In this document: in pieces, positions 1 to 3,568 of the stretch
How positions within the stretch are numbered: the stretch's first letter is position 1
How the letters are laid out: each line of letters begins with the position of its first letter
From: Leptolyngbya sp. SIO4C1
Lineage (GTDB): Bacteria > Cyanobacteriota > Cyanobacteriia > Phormidesmidales > Phormidesmidaceae
Assembly (NCBI GenBank): GCA_010671975.1
Contig: JAAHIA010000319.1
Location: 1-5,878, forward strand
Direction of reading: 5' to 3'
DNA: 5,878 nt
Notes under the pieces: model-generated
What the model saw: only the letters and a program-made list of their open reading frames with translations
Told to the model about the DNA's origin: nothing
Database searches by the model: none
Program-made: the position numbers and the translations under genes

Positions 1-1
1 T

Positions 2-202
2 CTTGGCCTCAGCAGCCCGGAGTTCGATACCTACCTGCTGCTAATTGATGAATCAGGCAATCGGCTTGCCGAAAATGACGATGTCGCCGGCAGCACCGAT
101 TCTGAGATTGTAATGACGCTACCGCAAACTGGCACCTATCGCGTCATTGCCAATGCCTATGACGCAGCAGGCAGAGGCCGCTATCGGCTGGTTATCCGCT
201 GA
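2..202 (+). CDS. C-terminal end of a PPC-domain protein (5' partial)
   Basis: Frame 2 is open from the window edge to a TGA at 200-202, giving the last 66 residues of a longer protein. The sequence has the features of a bacterial pre-peptidase C-terminal (PPC) domain: an FDTYLLLIDESG strand-turn, then NRLAENDDVAG with its acidic turn, then a TGTYRVIANAY strand and a closing GRYRLVIR strand. PPC domains are small beta-sandwich modules found at the C-terminus of many secreted or periplasmic proteases and other exported proteins; they are often removed after export. The catalytic or main part lies upstream of the window, so the enzyme type cannot be said. A trypsin-like or subtilisin-like protease would be typical, but that is only inference. 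The 3' end overlaps the end of the opposing hli gene by 11 bp. Confidence 0.8.
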   Translation, partial: LGLSSPEFDTYLLLIDESGNRLAENDDVAGSTDSEIVMTLPQTGTYRVIANAYDAAGRGRYRLVIR

Positions 203-377
203 GGCCAAGCCAGGTAAAGAAATCCTGACCGGTCAAAAGCTCTAGCAGCAGCAGCGCTAAAAAACCAACCATCGCAAAGCGGCCGTTGATGCGCTCAGCA
301 TAGGCTGTCCAGCCAAAAGCAGGCGGCGCCTCTGAGGTCGTAGGCTCAGCTGGAGATACGTCGTCAGATTGAGTCAT
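192..377 (-). CDS. hli: High-light-inducible protein (one-helix Hlip, Lhc-like)
   Basis: A 61-residue protein with the chlorophyll a/b-binding-like signature AERINGRFAMVGF at residues 27-39, followed by a hydrophobic helix (about residues 32-49), a second Glu (E46), TG, and a terminal FFTWLGL. E28 and N31 correspond to the conserved chlorophyll-ligand positions of the family. Hlips are thylakoid membrane proteins that bind chlorophyll and carotenoid and protect photosystem assembly intermediates under strong light or other stress. Residues 1-20 are polar, rich in Ser, Pro and acidic residues, and likely stromal. The frame continues upstream to 518, but the added 47 residues look unlike the family, so the ATG at 377 is chosen; it gives the usual Hlip length. 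No clear Shine-Dalgarno sequence precedes it. The hli paralogue cannot be assigned a letter. Its TAA stop (192-194) lies inside the convergent PPC gene. Confidence 0.9.
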   Translation of the reverse strand: MTQSDDVSPAEPTTSEAPPAFGWTAYAERINGRFAMVGFLALLLLELLTGQDFFTWLGLSG

Positions 378-395
378 GGCTGTGGTTAAACTAAG

Positions 396-401
396 AAAAT
401 A
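396..401 (-). promoter_or_regulatory. Possible extended -10 of the hli gene
   Basis: On the minus strand the sequence reads TGCTATTTT, an extended -10 (TGn plus TATTTT), 18 bases upstream of the chosen ATG. No acceptable -35 lies 16-18 bp further up. The predicted leader would be only about 10-12 nt. A lone TTTACA, half of the HLR1 direct repeat bound by RpaB upstream of many hli genes, is present at about 567-572, too distant and unpaired to count. Weak call. Confidence 0.22.
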
Positions 402-466
402 GCAGCTAAGGTAAGCGCGACTATGGGCGCAAAATTGCAAGCGCTCTAGGGCTATTTTGGCAGATT

Positions 467-474
467 GCGATCGC
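467..474. repeat. HIP1 octamer (GCGATCGC), one of eight in the window
   Basis: Highly iterated palindrome 1, abundant in many cyanobacterial genomes. Further exact copies are at 1782-1789, 2239-2246 and 2447-2454 (in cobL), 3391-3398 (in cobH), 4812-4819, 5738-5745 and 5753-5760 (in the Hsp70-like gene). This copy is the only one outside coding sequence. None falls in calA or its leader. Confidence 0.95.
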
Positions 475-590
475 TTCAGCATGCTCAGTATTCGCGTCAG
501 ACACGAGTGGCCCGTCAATCTTAACTTTGCCAGTCAGGGCGAGAGAGGAGCGCGAAGACCGCTCGCTGTAAACTTCTCCACGTTCCTGTG

Positions 591-613
591 TCTCCCCTTC
601 TTTCCTCTTCTCT
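591..613. repeat. Uninterrupted pyrimidine tract
   Basis: Twenty-three consecutive pyrimidines on the plus strand, purine-rich on the minus strand, with a further purine-rich minus-strand flank towards 575. It is low-complexity and lies in the gene-free stretch upstream of hli. If the minus strand is transcribed here it would give a G/A-rich leader resembling stacked ribosome-binding-like sequence, but no start codon with a credible gene follows. No function is claimed. Confidence 0.6.
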
Positions 614-741
614 GAGCAAAATTTCCCAGCTTGACGCAGAATTAAAAGCAGATTGATCCAAAAACCTTGGTAACTTCTGGTTAGATTCGCTTTAACATAG
701 GCAGCGAATGCCGGCTGGTTTGTCGTCTGCCGATACTGCAT

Positions 742-756
742 TCTCAATCGTTATCA
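742..756. promoter_or_regulatory. Weak Fur-box-like palindrome
   Basis: The minus strand reads TGATAACGATTGAGA. Against the 7-1-7 Fur consensus TGATAATnATTATCA the first half matches 6 of 7 positions and the second 4 of 7. It lies about 95 bp upstream of the first rightward promoter and just before a TTG/ATG-started minus-strand frame that I do not believe. AT-rich DNA yields such partial matches readily, so this is only a candidate. Confidence 0.2.
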
Positions 757-776
757 TCTATCTACATTTCAATTCA

Positions 777-805
777 GCTGATTAAAATCTGCGAAAGCAA
801 TCAGC
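777..805. repeat. 7-bp inverted repeat GCTGATT/AATCAGC
   Basis: Perfect 7-bp arms at 777-783 and 799-805 separated by 15 bases. It sits 45 bp upstream of the first calA promoter -35, where an operator would be plausible. It could equally be a weak hairpin. No known regulator motif is recognised. Confidence 0.3.
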
Positions 806-849
806 AAAGGCGCTAGCTTTGACCTGCATAAACAGCCGCTATCTCACGC

Positions 850-880
850 TTGACAATATTGATTTTATTTGTGCTATTAT
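850..880 (+). promoter_or_regulatory. Distal promoter for calA
   Basis: A perfect -35 TTGACA at 850-855 is followed after 19 bp by TATTAT at 875-880, preceded by TG at 872-873, so the -10 is of the extended type (TGCTATTAT). The 19-bp spacer is longer than ideal, which the extended -10 may compensate. Transcription would begin near 887 and give a leader of about 265 nt before calA. The surrounding DNA is markedly AT-rich (about one third G+C between 841 and 900). Confidence 0.5.
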
Positions 881-1006
881 TCAGCTTTCATTTCGGCCTT
901 ATCACTCTCGATTATTTGAGATAGGATTGAATAGGAAATAAGCCCTTTGTTTTCTAAGCGAACTTTGCCTAAGAAACCACTTCCACGAATGAGCTAGATT
1001 TTTGTC

Positions 1007-1015
1007 TGTTATAAT
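1007..1015 (+). promoter_or_regulatory. Proximal extended -10 promoter for calA
   Basis: The sequence TGTTATAAT contains a perfect -10 TATAAT (1010-1015) with the TGn extension. No good -35 is found at 16-18 bp upstream. The start site would lie near 1022, giving a leader of about 130 nt. Downstream in the leader are a 10-bp palindrome CTTTGCAAAG (1040-1049) and an 8-bp direct repeat AGGCCGGT (1032-1039 and 1088-1095), either of which could be a regulator site, for instance for autoregulation; this is not shown. Confidence 0.45.
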
Positions 1016-1153
1016 CAAGCTTTCTAATAAAAGGCCGGTCTTTGCAAAGCGAATCAGCAATGTCAATTCTGTTACGAGAAATTTGTTAGGCCGGTTAATC
1101 GCCGCTTCTCCACAGTCCCTTACTCCAATTGAACGTCGAAGAACCTTAATCCG

Positions 1154-1543
1154 ATGGCTGATACAAAGATGGTTCCGCTTACGGGAAAAGCATTACTGCA
1201 GAAAGTTAAAGAGTTGAGCCACCTGCCAAAGCGGGAAACGGCGCGCGAATGTGGCTACTATAGTCTGACAAAGGACAATCAAATTCGCGTTAATTTGACT
1301 GATTTCTATGACGCACTTTTAGCCGCTCGAGGAATTACTTTAAGCCCCGAAGGAACGAAAGATGGTAGAGGTCGAGAGCCAACCTATCGCGTTAGCGTTC
1401 ACAAGAATGGCCAAATTGTTATTGGCTCAACCTATACGCAAGAAATGGGCCTAAAGCCGGGTGATGAGTTTGAGATTAAACTTGGCTACAAGCACATTCA
1501 TCTAATTCAGCTAGACAGCGCCAAAGACGAGGACCAGAACTAA
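1154..1543 (+). CDS. calA: Cyanobacterial AbrB-like transcriptional regulator, CalA/cyAbrB1 type
   Basis: A 129-residue protein that I recognise as cyAbrB. The N-terminal part (about residues 8-70) carries PLTGKALLQKVKELSHLP and the GYYSLTKDN...RVNLTDFYDALLAARGI region special to cyanobacteria. The AbrB-type swapped-hairpin DNA-binding domain is at the C-terminus (about 72-120: YRVSVHKNGQIVIGSTYTQE, then MGLKPGDEFEIKLGYKHIHL), unlike Bacillus AbrB where it is N-terminal. The NLTDFYDALLAARGI and HKNGQIVIGSTYT wording fits clade A (CalA, sll0359-like) rather than clade B, whose members read NMMKF.NALIDAEGI there. Members are abundant, nucleoid-associated-like regulators of carbon/nitrogen balance, hydrogenase and cell-division genes; CalA appears essential in some species. 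The ATG at 1154 gives family length; there is no strong Shine-Dalgarno. A 71-codon frame starting at 1002 overlaps its start and is not believed. The gene is lower in G+C (about 46% over 1201-1440) than the cob genes (about 65%). Confidence 0.93.
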   Translation: MADTKMVPLTGKALLQKVKELSHLPKRETARECGYYSLTKDNQIRVNLTDFYDALLAARGITLSPEGTKDGRGREPTYRVSVHKNGQIVIGSTYTQEMGLKPGDEFEIKLGYKHIHLIQLDSAKDEDQN

Positions 1544-1603
1544 GCAATTGACCTAAATTAGCCGCGAGCAACTGCTTCAGTTTTTGAACTTCTAATCGCT
1601 AAT

Positions 1604-1656
1604 TTTTAGCGCATAGCTGCTAGTGAATCAGGTTTTCACTGGCAGCTGCGCTAAAA
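1604..1656. terminator. Long hairpin between convergent calA and cobL, likely bidirectional terminator
   Basis: Positions 1604-1613 pair perfectly with 1647-1656 and 1616-1627 with 1635-1646 (one U-G pair at 1621/1641), leaving a 2-nt bulge (1614-1615) and a 7-nt loop (1628-1634): 22 pairs in all. It lies 60 nt after the calA stop and 24 nt after the cobL stop, the place expected for a shared terminator. Neither strand has a proper U-tract after the stem; the plus strand has only GTTTTG. A smaller competing stem CGCTAA/TTAGCG (1597-1602 with 1606-1611) overlaps its base. Confidence 0.6.
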
Positions 1657-1680
1657 GTTTTGACGAGCTGTTCTAGTTGG

Positions 1681-2937
1681 CTAGCGAGGCGTGAGCGTAG
1701 CCAGTGTGACCGGATTGAGCGGTACCAGGCGAGTCTGCGCTCCCACAGCGGCTGAGCGCGCTAGGTTAATCTGCAGCAGCTGCGATCGCCAGTGCGGCTG
1801 CTCGGCTAGCCAGCCAGTCAGCTGAGCCAGGCTGTCGACGGTGGCAATGGCCGCCACAACCCGACCGGTCGGCAGCAGCCGCTGAGCGACCTGGCTTAAA
1901 ATCGACGGCAGCTGACCGCCGCTACCGCCAATAAAAACGCGATTGGGAGCCGGCAGCGTTGCTACTGCCTCGGGGGCGCTACCCGCAATCGGGTGCAGGT
2001 TGGTCAGCTGAAAGCGACGAGCGTTTTGCTCAATGAGCTGGCAGCCAGCCGCTGTTTTTTCAACTGCATAGATCTCGGACGTGGGCGACAGTCGCGCCAC
2101 TTCTACGCTGACCGAGCCGGTACCGGCACCGATATCCCAGATCACCTGTGCCGGCGCTAGGGCCAGCTCCGATAGCGCCAGCACGCGCACCTCGCGCTTG
2201 GTCATCAAGCCTGGCCGATCGGCAAAGCGGCAGAAGGCGCGATCGCTAATGCCTAGCAGCGGCAGCGGCTGCGGATCGGCCTGAGGCAGCTGGCGCAGCA
2301 GCACCACAACGGTCAGTGGCGCAGCCACCACCTCTGGCGTTAGCGTCTCTGCTGTAAAGCAGCGAACCTGCTCAGCCGCGCCGCCCAGATTTTCACAGAC
2401 CCATATCTGATAGTCGTAGGGCAGCCCCAGATCGCGCATCAGCCCCGCGATCGCGCTGGGAGAATGCAGCGGGTCGCTGAGCACGGCAAGCTTAGCCTCG
2501 CCCCGGGTGAGTGCAGCAATCAGCGGCTCCCAGGCCCGACCGTGCACGCTGATCCAGCTGGCATCCTGCCACGGCAGCTTCAGTCGGCTAAAGGCCAGCT
2601 GCACCGAGCTGATCTGCGGATGAAACGTCAGCTGCTCAGCCGGCAGCGCGCTCAGCAGCAGCCGACCTAGGCCAAAAAAGAGCGGATCGCCAGAGGTCAA
2701 AATCACAATCTGAGGGCAGTCAGGCTGAGCCAGCCAGGTCTGTAGCTGCCTTAGATCCGCTTGCAAATCGGATAGCTCTCGGCGCTGAGCCGGATGGTCA
2801 GGGAAATAGGCCAAATGGCGAGCGCTGCCAACTAAGATATCTGCTCGCTCGATCTGCTGCTGCACCCCTAGGCTGAGGCCGCTAGCCCCGTCTAGGCCCA
2901 GGCCCACAACATGAATCAGAGACTCTGCAGCTGCCAT
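1681..2937 (-). CDS. cobL: Precorrin-6Y C5,15-methyltransferase (decarboxylating), CbiE-CbiT fusion
   Basis: A 418-residue two-domain SAM enzyme of corrin synthesis. The N-terminal CbiE part (about 7-200) is a tetrapyrrole methylase fold: HVVGLGLDG at 9-17 near the start, ILTSGDPLFFGLG at 79-91, and SVQLAFSRLKLPW at 111-123 followed by a SVHGR motif. The C-terminal CbiT part (about 230-410) has LLGISDRAF, MTKREVRVLALSEL at 245-258, the Rossmann SAM loop WDIGAGTGSVSVEVAR at 267-282 and FIGGSGG at 335-341. Together they methylate C5 and C15 and decarboxylate the C12 acetate. Length matches Pseudomonas CobL (about 413), so both modules look intact. The frame can be extended to a GTG at 2964 inside cobH, but the ATG at 2937, 2 nt past the cobH stop, places the GLGLDG motif at the usual distance and suggests coupled translation. 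Whether the substrate carries cobalt (CbiET) or not (CobL) cannot be read from the sequence. Two or more HIP1 copies lie inside. Confidence 0.95.
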   Translation of the reverse strand: MAAAESLIHVVGLGLDGASGLSLGVQQQIERADILVGSARHLAYFPDHPAQRRELSDLQADLRQLQTWLAQPDCPQIVILTSGDPLFFGLGRLLLSALPAEQLTFHPQISSVQLAFSRLKLPWQDASWISVHGRAWEPLIAALTRGEAKLAVLSDPLHSPSAIAGLMRDLGLPYDYQIWVCENLGGAAEQVRCFTAETLTPEVVAAPLTVVVLLRQLPQADPQPLPLLGISDRAFCRFADRPGLMTKREVRVLALSELALAPAQVIWDIGAGTGSVSVEVARLSPTSEIYAVEKTAAGCQLIEQNARRFQLTNLHPIAGSAPEAVATLPAPNRVFIGGSGGQLPSILSQVAQRLLPTGRVVAAIATVDSLAQLTGWLAEQPHWRSQLLQINLARSAAVGAQTRLVPLNPVTLATLTPR

Positions 2938-2939
2938 GC

Positions 2940-3563
2940 TCAGTTTTGGGTGGCGGCCTGCCACGCCAGGATAAGCAGCGCATTCACAATCGCAGCCGCC
3001 ACGCCCGAGCCGCCCTTTCTGCCCGCTACTAGAATTTGAGGCACCGTCAGCTCCGCTAGCGCTCGCTTGGCTTCTACCACATTGATGAAGCCCACCGGCG
3101 CGCCCACCACCAGCGCCGGCTGCGCTTGCTGCAGTTTGATTTGTTCACACAGGGCCAGCAGCGCCGTGGGGGCGTTACCAATCACATAGACGGCCTGCGG
3201 CATCTGCTGGGTGCAGCGCAGTAAACCGGTCTCGGTGCGAGTCTTCCCCGGCGGCGGCGAGTCGCCTTGCTCAACGGCGACAAGAATGGGATTTTGGCAG
3301 GTCCGCTGTACCATCCGGCTGATGCCCTGGGCCACCATGCCTACGTCGGTGACGATGGGGCAGCCCTGCTGGAGGGCCGCCGTTGCAGCTGCGATCGCGT
3401 TGGGGCTCGCCGTCAGCAGCGACTGATATTCAAAATCTGCTGTCGCATGGATCACGCGTCGGACAACAGCGTAAAGGTCTTGACTTAGACCGTGCGCCCC
3501 AATCTCTCGATCGATGACTGCGAAGCTAGCGAGCGTAATGGGATGGTCAACAAAACTGGCCAT
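2940..3563 (-). CDS. cobH: Precorrin-8X methylmutase (CobH/CbiC)
   Basis: A 207-residue protein, normal length for the family, which moves the methyl group from C11 to C12 of precorrin-8X to give hydrogenobyrinate (or the cobalt equivalent). Seen in order: SFAVIDRE at 13-20, RVIHATADFE with H39 matching the catalytic His43 of Pseudomonas CobH, CPIVTDVGMVAQGISR at 68-83, TRTETG at 108-113, VIGNAPTALLAL at 127-138, VVGAPVGFINVVEAK at 152-166 and GRKGGSGVAAAIVNALL at 181-197. The segment before TRTETG (VAVEQGDSPPPGK) departs from the DPxxxxLAxxxGNTRS form of proteobacterial CobH while all other blocks hold. The ATG at 3563 lies 5 nt after the stop of the upstream Hsp70-like gene; AGAAG overlapping that stop is the only possible Shine-Dalgarno. 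Its TGA is 2 nt before the cobL ATG, so the three genes look like one transcription unit. Confidence 0.95.
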   Translation of the reverse strand: MASFVDHPITLASFAVIDREIGAHGLSQDLYAVVRRVIHATADFEYQSLLTASPNAIAAATAALQQGCPIVTDVGMVAQGISRMVQRTCQNPILVAVEQGDSPPPGKTRTETGLLRCTQQMPQAVYVIGNAPTALLALCEQIKLQQAQPALVVGAPVGFINVVEAKRALAELTVPQILVAGRKGGSGVAAAIVNALLILAWQAATQN

Positions 3564-3568
3564 TGCTT

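Larger units (their letters stand above)
378..849. other. Long intergenic stretch without a convincing gene
   Basis: Between the hli start and the first calA promoter I see no protein with recognisable domains. The longest minus-strand reading frame here (421-747, from a TTG) has a basic, low-information product and matches nothing I know. The stretch holds one HIP1 octamer (467-474), a short hairpin GAGCG/CGCTC around 549-565, a pyrimidine tract (591-613), a Fur-like half-conserved palindrome (742-756) and an inverted repeat (777-805). It may contain a small RNA or the decayed remains of a gene, but nothing in the sequence proves either. Confidence 0.5.

Noticed and set aside
378..518. N-terminal extension of the Hlip to 108 residues
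   Set aside because: The extra 47 residues are unlike any Hlip; the ATG at 377 gives a normal 61-residue protein.
567..572. Possible HLR1 (RpaB) half-site for hli
   Set aside because: Only one TTTACA unit is present and it lies about 190 bp upstream of the gene; the HLR1 element needs a paired repeat near the promoter.
421..747. 108-codon minus-strand reading frame upstream of hli
   Set aside because: Starts with TTG, has a basic low-information product with no motif, and runs across the hairpin and pyrimidine tract. It looks like chance.
1002..1217. 71-codon plus-strand frame overlapping the calA start
   Set aside because: Begins with TTG, lies within a promoter-rich leader, and overlaps calA in another frame; highly basic product with no recognisable family.
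2938..2964. GTG start giving cobL nine more residues
   Set aside because: It would overlap the end of cobH; the ATG at 2937 is 2 nt past the cobH stop and fits the domain start better.
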